Below, one piece after another: positions 24,152 to 35,651 of a stretch of 64,000 bases of DNA. Each line of letters opens with the position of its first letter. Positions within the stretch are counted from its first letter, which is position 1. The stretch covers positions 868,001 through 932,000 of the forward strand of contig JANATF010000007.1 of the NCBI GenBank assembly GCA_029449245.1, read 5' to 3'. The translations under genes and the position numbers were made by a program. The notes under the pieces are model-generated. The model was not told the DNA's origin, made no database searches, and saw only the letters and a program-made list of their open reading frames with translations. Source of the DNA: Mortierella alpina. Its lineage: Eukaryota; Mortierellomycota; Mortierellomycetes; Mortierellales; Mortierellaceae.

Positions 24152-27100
24152 TTACTCTGCTGGACTGTGGCTCACATCCGTAGTCACCACCGCCGTAATA
24201 CCGTCACCCTCAATTTCGCCGTCGCCATGGGCCTCGTCCACAGACACCGCTGTTGTTGCCTGGGGGGTCGGCTCATTGTTATTAAGTAGGTGTGCATCTG
24301 CAGATTCCGGTGCCATCGGAGACGACACATCCCGTTTCTGAGTCTGGAACGAGAGCAGGTTGTCCTCCATGGCCTGAGCGCTGGTACGTTCGCCGCTGCT
24401 TCGAGGAGGAGACTGTGTTCCCGATTCCTGAATCTCGTCGCTTTCCTTCTCGGCCTCCACTATTGCTTCATCCTCCTCTTTGGCTTCTTCGTGTTGAATA
24501 TCGTCTTGCTCGGAGCGACTTGGATCTTGCATTGCCTCATCGTCTTCACACGCCCAGTCAGTCACCTCGCCTCGTGCTGTCTCGATAATCTCGCCATTTC
24601 CCCAATTCGTTGCATCCGACCCATGTGGATTTGAAACTTTGCTCGTTTCAGACGATTGAAACTGCATTTGCTCTGGCTGGTGTGGTATGTCTTGAGAAGT
24701 TTTCACCTGCTCCTCATTGCCGTGCTCCTTTAAGAGCTGGTGCTGCTGTCTGGATACGGACGAATTGCGACTCCCTGCAGGGCTGGTGTTTCGACTACAG
24801 CTGCTAGTGTGGCTGGTGCGGCGGCCCCGGAGAGAGACCTTGGAGGATACGGGCTCGAATGCTTTGGCAGCCATAAGGAAACTCTTCATGTCGTTCGAGG
24901 TCATCAATCCACTGATGGCTGCCTTTGACTTGCAGGTTGCGGACCTTGAGGTTTGGACGTTCCCAGAGTCCTCCAATGTCTCGGCTGGGGTGGTCGCTGT
25001 TGTTGACGAGTTTGACGGTTCAGACCTCTCAGCAGCAGTAGCACGTCCAGCACTGCTCTGGGAGGCGGCTGCGGCTGCGGACCAAGCCGCTGTGGCCGAC
25101 TCGCGGTCAGGATTGGCGTTAAAGTATCGGCGACCTGTCAGATTGGAAGGAGACGAGGCCGTAAAGGAAGTCGGCTGATACGATCCGGGACCTTGACTGC
25201 CGGGGCGGGAGTATCCTGCCGCAGTGCCGGATTTATAGCCGTTCCAGTTAGAGCCAGGTCCACGGCCTGAATCGCCGTCTTGCGAACCTCCGCTGTTTTG
25301 GTAGCCAGATCGATCGCCTTGTGAGGAGTGATGGCTGCTGTTGCTACTGCCGTTGTAGTAAGACTCCTGTCTATCGCCACCGCCCACACGGTTAAGGCTT
25401 TTCATAAAGCGCTCCTCGGATGTCAGCGGCCGCCGTTCTTGGCCTTGACTCGATGGATGATGTCCCAGGTCCTGCTCATCGGCGTCTTGCTGGCGTCTTC
25501 CTGCACCAGCTGGGCCAGGTGGCATCTGGAGACTTGAGCGCCTGCTATGAAAGTTATCGCGATCTCCTGCGTGCTTCTCTGAGAATGCACCCGTGCTGTC
25601 TGTGGTCGAGGGAGGGTTACCCCAGTTAGAGCCTCCAGTTGATCCAGCATCTGTCAGCCAAGGATCCATCGCAGCTGGCATTGCAGCAGTTGCTGTTGAC
25701 GCAGTTTGCCTATCTTCAGTTTGCGCCTGCTGCCTTGGATGTGGAGATGGCTGCTGAGGAGGTTTCGGTGGCTGCGAGGGCCGCTGTAGAATTACTCTAG
25801 GTGCATTCTTGCTATTTCGGCTTTCATAGGCGTAGTCCGATCTGCTGTTCCATTTCTCCGTAATTGGCATTAAGGTCGGCTTGGCCTCGGCAGGAAACTC
25901 GGCCACAAGCCCCGTGCTCCAGTCCACAAGAGCGCCAACGCCCTTTTGACTAGTAGTCTCACCCCAGCCGGATGCAGCACCTCCTCCGCCCGAGGTCGAC
26001 TCTGCAGCCAGCGCTACAGAGCTCACGGGTGTCATCCATGGATCACTTGCCTCGGCGGCCGCAGTGGTCGTTTGATTATTGCTCCAGTTGTTCGTTTCTG
26101 TCGTTGCGGATGAGCCCCAGCCATCCGCGCCGGCATTCCCAGGTGTGCCCCAGTTGCTCGTCTCTAGCGGGTGGGATGCAGTTTCCTCCGACTTGTTCCA
26201 TGCAGACGATGCATCGTTTGCCGACGAAGGTGGAGATCCCCAAGAGTCCTTAAGAGCGCTTGCGCGCCTCGGTTCTTGCGAATTTGATGTTGGGTGAGTT
26301 ACTGAAGTGGGAGACTGCATGTGCGGCTCTGTGAGCACATTCAAAAGTGACTTCGACGCTGATGCCGAAGGAGGTCCAGAGGATCTTGAGGCAGGTGTAA
26401 AGACGGCGCCTACCCTCAAAGGCTGCTGAACTCGCTGTTGCTGTTGCTGCTGTTGAACGTGCTGCTGTGGGTGGTGTTGAACGTGCTGCTGTGGGTGGTG
26501 TTGATGACCTGGCCGTTGCTGTTGATGCTGCTGCTGCTGGTTTTGGTGCTGTTGCGGCGGACGGTTCTGATGCTTACCATCAACACTCATGACGCAGATG
26601 CCATTCCATGTCGAGGGCTTTCCTCCCATATCATCCTCGGTGGTTTGAGTGGCCATCTCGCAAAAGGTCTTCACGTAGGTCACGGTATGTGTTGTGCCCA
26701 CAGATCGCTATGTACAGGTTCAAATGAATGAGTGCTGCGTAGATGCTCGCTTCGTATTTTGTCTCCCCACGACAAGAAAAGCCTCGACATCAGAATACGT
26801 ACATCTGCATATCCTTTCGACCGCTCGGTGCTGTCTTCGCTTCGCGTGGTGTCGCTGTTGTAGTGCTGTGGTTGGTCCGGTCGTCGACCGTGCACCTGGC
26901 CACGACCTTGGTTATAGCCCACGGAGCTGTGAGCGTTCGAGTCTGGATCGCGCGGTGGAGCGCCCTGGGCATTGCCAGACCAAGAAGTGGCGCCACGGCC
27001 TTTGGTCTTGTCGACTGTGCTGGTGCTCCTGTAGAATCCCGACGCGCCATGGGTGCTTTCATTCCTGCCTTCGAGGTGGCCAGCACCAGCTCCGCTGTAC

Positions 27101-27252
27101 GTACTTGCTCTACGGTCGTCGCGGTTTTCCTGGGACCAGTTGTTCATGGAACCCATGTTCCGCAGGCTGCCTGGCGGTGTTGCCGAGTAGTCCATGGCGA
27201 GCATGGTCCGATCTCGGTCGTGTCTGTAGCTCGAATGGCTATAAAGATTCAT
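24152..27252 (-). CDS. Large disordered WG/GW-repeat protein (Argonaute-hook-like composition)
   Basis: Two exons (27252-26803, 26707-24152; GT-AG, phase 0) give 1001 residues. The start is the ATG at 27252 in an A(-3) context; the frame upstream has no ATG. No folded domain is certain. The segment around the splice junction (THTVTYVKTFCEMATQT) may be structured. A poly-Gln/His region follows, then a long Ser/Gly/Asn-rich region with at least six Trp-Gly dipeptides (DSWGSP, SNWGTP, DGWGSS, SGWGET, SNWGNP, TNWGNG) and further isolated Trp every 15-50 residues. Spaced WG/GW motifs in disorder are the hallmark of Argonaute-hook proteins such as GW182. A short SUZ-like stretch (PRVILQRPSQP) and TSEERFMKSLNRV also occur. 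An RNA-silencing or mRNP role is inference. Confidence 0.7.
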
Positions 27253-27646
27253 GTTGCAGGGTGCAATGCGTGCCCCGATTGTGGCCTTCTTGCTTGTTGA
27301 GTCCAGTGGTGTCTCCCGGCACTGAACGGACACTATGCTGCCAATTTCCAAGACGCGTTGCGGGATGGATCTGGCTCCAGTGATGAGACAGGTCGAAGGG
27401 AAGAGTCAAGATCAGACAGAGGCACGCGTCAAGGGCAGTAGCAAACCCCTTTTAATGGCGCAAAAAATAATAATTGGACATGGTGGCTGGCGGTGTTCAT
27501 GCTCACTTGCTCCGAACACGAACTGTGCATCTTGTATGCCTCTCTGTCTTTGTGCAGCTCCAACCACAAAAAAAAAAGAGACAAAGCAGGACCACACAAC
27601 CACACAAGAGACCTTATTGTCGGGAGCCAGGGCGGTCCTCAAGCAC

Positions 27647-28660
27647 TCATGTGCATTTTTCTTTACTGAACGATCTCGTCGTGACCACTACATCGTTCGG
27701 CGTTTTTCTTGTCCGCTTGCTCGCGGGTCCCCCTGCAGCAATCGATGAATGGCGCACGTACAGATATGCCTCGCAGGCTACAATCAGCACGAATGCCAAG
27801 AACGACAGCAGTATCCGCTAGCAAGATTGCACAGAAAATATTCAGAGGTCAGGCGACGAAGTCCACTAGCCAAGATACGAATCGTTTCCATCGAGACAAC
27901 ACATGCACACACCATGCCAAGATCCTGTGTAAAGTGTGCTGAAATCAAGAATACGGCTGTGAACACTGCCCCTCCGGTGTAGAGAACGTTAATAATGCCA
28001 ATGGTATGTGCCTTGACGTCCTTTAGGTCCTTCAGGTCCTGTCGGATATTACTGGCTATGGATGACGAAGCATTAGGATCGATGCTAGAGACCATGCGCT
28101 GGTACTCTTTCTCTGCGACCTGGGCTTTGAACCCTTCCATCAGACGGTCCAGTTCAGGGTTCTGTGGGTTAAATTAAATATGACAAACGCAAAGGTGAAT
28201 AAAACTATGCACGACCGTAACGCCTGGAGTGCTTGCTCTCGAACAGAACAAGAGGCAATAGGTTACCCGCTCCTTTGGTGCAGCCTTTGGTATATACACT
28301 CCGCTCCCTTGAACCATCACATGGATCCAGTTTTCTCTTGCGTCTAGAAGCAGAACAACAAACTTGTGAACAAGTGTGTCTCATACACTCGGCGCTTGGT
28401 GGAGTGAAATAAAAAAACTGACTTCTTTAATTACCTTTGTCGTCGATAGAGCTGCTATTGTACTTCCGTAGGAGCACAGACACTCTCCTGACAAGGTCCA
28501 TCTCGACGCACTCGAGTGCCCGAGTGCCAAGCAGAGTGTCGACCTCGCTTCTAGTCTTCTGGTCTTCTTCATTAATCAGTGGTGTTGCACCATGTTCTGT
28601 TGTGTTCTGTAGTTTCCTGAATGCTTTCTCGAGGCGTGGTGTCCATTCCAGACAGACCAT
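27647..28660 (-). CDS. VMA12: V-ATPase assembly factor Vma12/TMEM199
   Basis: An ER-membrane factor needed for assembly of the V-ATPase Vo sector. Four exons (28660-28435, 28343-28267, 28161-27913, 27817-27647) give 240 residues. The start MVCLEWTPRLEKA resembles other fungal Vma12 N termini, and an in-frame stop lies about 95 nt upstream. Visible features: the conserved GSGVYIPKAAPKERNPELDRLM stretch; an amphipathic segment KAQVAEKEYQRMV; two transmembrane helices (about HTIGIINVLYTGGAVFTAVFLI and ILLSFLAFVLIVACEAYLYV); and a short basic cytosolic tail. The acceptor of exon 4 (TTGCTAG|CGG) is the site that is mutated in the pseudogene copy at 43253-43625. Upstream of the ATG an open frame to 28887 (MNPSPPS...) could not be spliced in phase. 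Confidence 0.88.
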
Positions 28661-29463
28661 TGGGAAGGATGTGTTTGGTGTGGTTCGTTCACTGGTTTGT
28701 TCGTAGAAGGACGATGTGGAAGCAATGAATGTGCCGAGCACGCGGACCACACGTTTTCAGGCCAGGTGTCCTTACAACAGTCACAACCGACAATTGGAGC
28801 ACCTTTATCGCCATCCTCTACATTCTTCAAGACAAGGACTTTCCTCGTCCTAGCAATACTTTCCACACTTGGAGGAGAGGGATTCATCGTCTGACGACCT
28901 GAGGCACCGCTGCATCGAAGCTCCTGTTACACAGTTACACAACCACGGTGGCATGGTGAATAAGGCTTTATGTGAATACTCAACAGGAGATCTCAGCCAC
29001 AGCATGAGTACTGTAGTTTGCTACCCACCGCCCGTCGTACAAACGATGAAAGGTCTCCTCTTCACTCCTCTTCCGTCCCACTTTTCGGCCTCCATTCACC
29101 TTTGACACCACTCTCCTCTTCCATTCGAAAACGGCACGTTGATTCAGGGACTCGAGTAGGTGCTCAGGTAGGTGTTTCTCAGCATCGATTTCCCGAATGT
29201 TTGCGCTTGCTTGACTATCCTAAGACAACCCTCCCTCGCTGTCATCAGCAGTCCATGCCCTTCACTACAGCAGCGCGCGTTCAGAGGCCTGCCGATAATC
29301 ATGCTCTGATCCGCCTTTGCTGTAGCGCAGGGTGAGGGCGGTGCACTCCCATCTTTTTGACATACATCTTCATGGGCCGATGACCCAGGATATTCAAATG
29401 CCGGTCTAATGATTTCCGTCAAACATTGCACGCGCCATAGACGCAAGCAAGCCCTTCGCCATT
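28661..29463. other. Divergent promoter region between VMA12 and the NLR
   Basis: Holds the upstream regions of both genes. Only short unsupported frames and no recognisable element. Confidence 0.5.
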
Positions 29464-32400
29464 ATGCTCGGTTCATTGTTTCGGTCACGGAACGAGCTCT
29501 CGCCGCAGGAGGTCGTCGAGAACGCAAAGTTCTTCCTCAACATTGCCCAGACCACTGACAAACCCAAAATCCAAGCACAGGCATCAGACAACGTGTGTTC
29601 AATTCTCGCTGGGATGAAGCGAGCTCCAAGAAAAAAGCTGATCTCTTCATCATCAGCAGAGGACCAACAGCTTTGTAACGACATGGTCTCCATCTTTAAT
29701 GACCTCGGCAAATTGCTGGGGCAGTCAGGGGATTCAAAGAGGGAGCGCTTGTGTTTTGCCAAAGCCAAAAAATGGAGGTAAGGTTGTCGAGATGGGGCAG
29801 TGCACAATGCAATTGACCTTGATGCAGATATTAATACCTTATTATTTTTACCTCGCCCTTGCATTTCTTTAGTATGGCTGCAACGCCCCCTACAGCCCAA
29901 CCTAACCTCGAAGCCAAGGCACGCAAGGATACTTCCCAGTTACCAGTCGATATCTTTCCTTTGGATCGAGTCGAGCGGTCCATGAAAACAGAGTTGCCAA
30001 AGCCAGATGCATCGTTTGCCACAACACCCCAGCTGGTTTATTGTCTGGAACTGCTCTCCAAGGTTCAATCTTCCTCTCAAGATACCGCGGTTTTTGACGA
30101 AACCCTTGACGAAAATGAAAGGGACTGGATACACACCATGACACAAGATCCAGACGAACAGGAGCGATTACATTCCATCGAAACCAAGCTGATCGCAGAG
30201 TTCATTGACGACGATCTCAAGGACGCTTCGACGGTGGCAGAGATTGTGTGCCTAGGCCACGTTCTCAAGCAGCCTCAATACCGAAAACTGCTCGGGATTT
30301 TCATCGACGGCATCGACCAGTCCACATTCCTGGAGTTTGGACTGCTGAACGGGCTTGCGCAGTTGATCCAAAGTGCTCGTGGTAACTATCTCCGTCAAGA
30401 CGATCTCGTCAGCATCTTGCGCGTCCTCAGCACACGGTTGCAGCGCACGCATCAGCAATCGAGCGAGGACCTATACCAGCTTGTCAAGACAGTGTCGTAC
30501 GTTCTAGATGCCATGGCTGACAGCAGTGTCAAAGGGTTGAGCCGCGAGCAGATCCACGAGCCGCTTTCTGCATACTTGAATGGACTGAAGGACAACGCGG
30601 ATCCATATTTAGTCTACCATGCGGCCTATGCCTACCAGGCGCTGCAATATGTCCCTGACGACGAGTCACCGTTGCAGGCTGTGTTGCGTCGTGCAGGGGC
30701 TGTTGCCACAGGCGTTTCAGGACTGGTGAGTGCCGTCAAGAGTTTGGATCTGAATCAATTCATAGACGGTCTCGACCAGATTCAAGAGGGGTTTGCAGGA
30801 GCGTACCAGATTGCAAAGGCCGGCTATGAGGGTGTGGTTGCACTGGTCGATCTGGCGGAAAAGGGAATGGGATTCTTGGACAGCCTCAAGGAAGGGTTCA
30901 ACTTCAACAACAAACGCGCTTGGTATCCGGCACTCCGCGGGTCATCTACGTACATTCGCAATGGTGAATTGTCCAAGTTCAAAAGACTGGTCAGCGAGGC
31001 ACCCTGTCGCCGAGACCCTGCATTCTTGATGGGGATATGCGAACGTCTTGGAGATGTTGCAGCGGACACTTCCCACGACGTACAGACGAGGCAGCAGGCT
31101 GTCGATTTCCTAGGCGAGTTATACAAGAACGACACGAATTGGGGTAGCGAAGTTATGCTTAAGAAGTGGATCTTCACAATCTTGAGGCGACTGTCAGATG
31201 TCCCCCATAGAGAGATCCAGGAGCATGTGCTGGCTGTGGAGCAGGAGCTAGGGAAGGATGGTGATTCCGGAAAACAAGCGTTGTATCATACTTTTTCGGC
31301 AGAGCCTTGTCGTCAGTTTCCCTTCGACATTGGCCTTCCTCCTCTGGTGCATTCGTCGCTGCTGATCCGTGCTCAAGATATTCCAGATGTCGAAAACGAC
31401 TTGCGCAGGCTGAAAAGGTTGCGACTCATGGACCGAGGCAAAGTTGTGTACATCCCTCCACAAGCCAAGGCTAACCTGCAAGCCTCCGACAAGACCCTTT
31501 TCAAGCTCATGGAAAATGTGATGGACTTTTTGACGAGCGGCCGACGGGCGTATCTGCTTTTGGGAGATTCGGGATCCGGCAAATCGACATTTAATCGGGA
31601 ACTCGAATGCGAGCTGTGGAATGCCTGCAACAAGCACGAGGACCCCATTCCTCTACATATCCATCTGCCATCTATTGAAAGACCCGAGTACGACCTGGTC
31701 GCCAAGCATTTGCGCAGGAATGACTTCACAGAGCCTCAGATCCGTGAACTCCGGACCACACGCAGATTTGTTCTCATCTGCGATGGGTACGACGAGTGTC
31801 AGCAGGTGTACAATCTATACACAAGTAACAAGCTGAACGAGACTGGTCAGTGGCAGGTCAAGATGATCACCAGCTGCCGAACTGAGCACCTTGGTCAAGA
31901 TTACAAGGATCGCTTCCAGCCCACGGATCAAAGCCTTGGCCTCTCATCACCCACCGCCAACCAACTCCAGGAAGCAGTGATTGCGCCCTTCTCACAAGAG
32001 CAGATTCATAACTATATCTATCGATATGTGGCTCTAGCCAAGCCCACTTGGCGTGCCAAGTCATACCTCGAGGCACTGGAGCGGGTCCCTAATTTAATGG
32101 ACCTGATCAAGAACCCATTCCTGCTGACACTCTCTTTGAGTGTCCTGCCGCGCGTGGTGGACGTCGACAAGATCCAGGATCTCTCTGATGCCAAAGTCAC
32201 CCGCGTTGGACTGTACGATCGGTTTGTCGAGCATTGGTTGGAGCGGGCCAAGAAGCGGGTTGGGAGCAAGGACCTCACTCAGCAAGCAAGATCGGCCTTT
32301 GAGACCCTGGTGGACGAAGGGTTCATCGAAAATGGAATCGATTACCTAAAGCGACTATCAGCGGCGATCTATAAGGAGCAAGGCGGCCATCCGATTGTAG

Positions 32401-35105
32401 AATACTCGCGCTTCAAGGACGAGAGGACTTGGAAATCGGAATTTTTCAGTCGCGACGATGAGAACCGGCTCCTGCGTGAGGCGTGCCCACTAGCACGCAA
32501 TGGCAACCAACATCGATTCATCCACAGATCACTCCTGGAGTACTGCTTTGCGCGCGCAGTGTTCGACCCTCAAGAGAGCAAAGCTGCACGGCCATCTGCG
32601 AACCGCCCTCGCCGAGGAAGCATGAGCTCCATCTTCAGCTTTGATGAGCTCACGGACCAAGAGGACACTGAACTCACCACTGAGTTAAAAGGCTCCAACA
32701 ACCCGCTGTTGTGGAGGAGCTTTGTGGACAACCCGTCGGTTGTGCAGTTTCTGGCTGAGCGTGCACAGCAAGAGCCCATTTTCAAGGCACGGCTGCTACT
32801 GATGATTGAGCAGTCCAAGACCGACAAGGCGGCGCGTGCTGGGGCGACAAATGCGATCACCATCTTGGTCCAGTCAGGGATGCAGTTCAACTGGGCCGAC
32901 CTGCGCGGTATGCGGATCCCAGGGGCGGACCTGAGCGGAGGGATCTTTGAACATGCACAGCTGCAAGGAGCAGATTTGAGAAGGGTCAACTTTCGTAATG
33001 TTTGCCTCCGTCAGGCAGATCTGAGTAGCTCGAACATGCAAGACTCGCGGTTCGGTGAGTGGCCACATCGTCGAGTGCAGGCGGGAGTTACGAGCTGCGG
33101 GTATTCGCCTGATGGCAAAAACTGCGCCGTAGGTCTTAAGGACGGCACCATCACCGTCTTTGAGACGCTGACGTGGGAACAGATTCGTGTCATTTCGGGC
33201 CACACCGAGGCTGTTCAAGGGGTTGTTTATTCACAGTGTGGCCTTCAAATAGCCTCAGGCAGTTCTGACAAGACAGTGCGAATCTGGGATGCACTGACCG
33301 GCGCATGCGAGCGCATCTTATCTGGGCACGCCAGTCAAGTCAACGGTGTAGCATACTCTCCAAGCGGGCGCCAGATTGCTTCGGCCGGTGACGACAGAAC
33401 AGTACGGCTCTGGTGCTCACAGACCGGCACTCCTGGTCTCGTTTTAACCGGCCATACGAACATGATTCGGGCTGTGGTATATTCACCAAGCGGCCATCAT
33501 GTCGCTTCCTGCAGCGCGGACAAGACACTGAGAATTTGGGACGCGGAAACCGGCACTCCTGGGCCCATTCTTTGCGGCCATACCAAAGGCGTGACATCGT
33601 TGGCGTATTCACCAGACGGCCACAAGATTGTCTCGGGCAGTTCAGACGAGACTGTTCGCATTTGGGATGCACAGACCGGCGCCCAAGGTCCCGTCCTAAG
33701 AGGCCACACGGCCGATGTTAGGTGTGTAGCATATTCCCCAAGTGGCCAACAAATCGTATCAGGCAGCCATGATTCCATGGTGCGGCTATGGGATGGGCAA
33801 ACAGGAGTGGCAGGACCCACAATGCGCGGGCATACCGACTATATTATGACCGTGGCATATTCACCAAGCGGCCACCAAATCGCCTCTGGTGACTTGAACA
33901 ATGTACTGAGACTCTGGGATGCCCAAACCGAGGCTTCCGGACCTGTATCGAGCGGCGGTCATAGTAACTACGTTATGAGCGTGGCCAGTTCGCCTAGCAA
34001 CCACCAGATCGCCTCGGCAAGTGCGGACTGTACAGTTCGGCTTTGGGATGCACGGACCGGCGCCTGCGGTCCAACTCTGAGCGGTCATGCAAAACCAGTC
34101 AGGACCGTGGTATATTCTCCAAGTGGACACCAACTCGCCTCCGTCAGTTATGATCAGACGATACGATTTTGGGATGCAGGAACTGGTTCATGCGACGCCA
34201 CTTGGGACTTGAGCGGCCAAAAAAATGGGACCACGGCCGTTATGTACTCTCCTGACGGCCTCCACATTGCTTCTGGCATGGAAGACAACACGCTGCGGAT
34301 CTGGAACGCAAAGACGGGGGCATGCGAGCTTACCATGAGTGGCCATACTGCTTATGTCACGAGCTTGGCCTATTCTCCAACTGGACATCAGGTCGCCTCT
34401 GCAAGTCAGGATAAAACGGTGCGGCTATGGAACCCGGAGACCGGAGTCACTGGTCCCACCTTGAGCGGCCATAATGAGTCAGTCCGTAGTGTGGTATATT
34501 CGCCGAGTGGCCTTGAGATTGCCTCAGGAAGTGAAGACTGTACGGTCCGGCTCTGGGACGCACAAACAGGTGCTTGCAATCGGACGTTGAGCGGTCATAA
34601 GAAGCGGATCATGGGTGTGGCCTATTCTGCAAGCGGCTATCAGCTTGCCTCGACAGGTGAAGATCTGACAATGCGAATTTGGGACGTGGCTTCCGGCGGC
34701 TGCTTGGCAATCGTGGACGATGTTGAACACCCTGCCTCGAGCATCTTATGGAATGAGACTCGCGAAGGCTGTTTTCTTGTTACAGGCGGTGGAGATGGAA
34801 GTGTTCGCTCATGGAAGGTGACAGTGACGAATGGTGAGGTTCTTGTACGCTTGTATTGGCGGTCGCCAAGTGCCTCACTCTTCGTGAAGGGTGCCAAGAT
34901 TGAAGGCGCCAAGGGGTTGAGCAAGATCAATGCCAATCTCTTGTCGCAGAGAGGCGTTGTCGGCGAGCCGGTGCCTCCACCAAGCATGAAATCGGCGGGC
35001 GAGAAGTTGGTGAGCATGCACTCTGCATTGTCGCGACTGGGGATGCTGGCAAAGCAAGGTGGGACGGATACCGCTGTCATGCAGTCCGCACAGCTTGTAA
35101 CTTAA
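29464..35105 (+). CDS. NLR-like STAND ATPase: Arm-like helices, NACHT, pentapeptide repeats, 14 WD40 repeats
   Basis: Two exons (29464-29777, 29873-35105; phase 2, split Ser105) give 1848 residues. A helical N terminus (1-105) leads into an alpha-helical region of Arm-like type (about 110-620) known from Mortierella NLRs. The NACHT core follows: P-loop GDSGSGKST (about 668-676), Walker B LICDGYDEC (about 740), sensor MITSCRTE and the GxP-type NPFLLTLSL. After a winged-helix-like region comes a short pentapeptide block (ADLRGMRIPGADLSG..., about 1111-1165), then 14 WD40 units (about 1170-1758; GH...LW/IWD), enough for two seven-bladed propellers, and a conserved-looking tail (LYWRSPS...KGLSKINANLLSQRG). 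STAND proteins oligomerise on ligand sensing and often trigger programmed cell death. A role in non-self recognition is inferred from the family; the effector is not identified. Confidence 0.9.
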
Positions 35106-35651
35106 TAAACGGGTTACAAAATCTGTTGTTCTGAGCCTATAGGGTGGGGTATGTTCAAGTCAATAGATGTCCACAAAATATGAAATAAACAAGTGCAAAG
35201 TATCGCCGTTAGCAATCTGTTCGAACGACGCAAGAGTGAAATTCGTGTATGGTTGGTAAGGATGGTTTCTTGCAAGTGGTTGGAGGCACGACGTAGAAAA
35301 TAGGTCGAAGCGTCGTGGAATTTATTAATAGTCCTTGTCGAAGCTGCGACAGCAAGTCGTTGCAGCATTCACTAGCAAGAACGACGGCGTTCTATCTTGA
35401 CGTCAAGGCGCAGTGTGGACGTGATCAGAGCGTCAAAAGCCCTTGTACCAGTTATACACTTCTACGGTGTTTGCGGGGATCTGGTTATTTCAGTTGTGCT
35501 GAAGAATATTTACCGAGAGAATCTTAAAACTTGCGAATCGAAATTGCAAAGAAACCCTCCAGTAGCAGGTTAGCAACTCACATATATCATCGTTCAACAC
35601 TTACTTGCGAGTAAGAACAGGCCTGGCATATGGCGAGATAGGACCCGCCAC
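35106..35651. other. Intergenic between NLR and FGGY kinase (convergent)
   Basis: Presumed 3' ends of the two genes. Nothing else recognised. Confidence 0.5.

Noticed and set aside
27412-27642. Short minus-strand frame between VMA12 and the WG gene
   Set aside because: No ATG, and it could not be spliced in phase to the WG protein. Treated as leader sequence.
28661-28887. Upstream frame starting MNPSPPS before VMA12
   Set aside because: It is in a different phase from the VMA12 start, no donor/acceptor pair joins it, and Vma12 proteins normally begin at the MVCLEWTP site.
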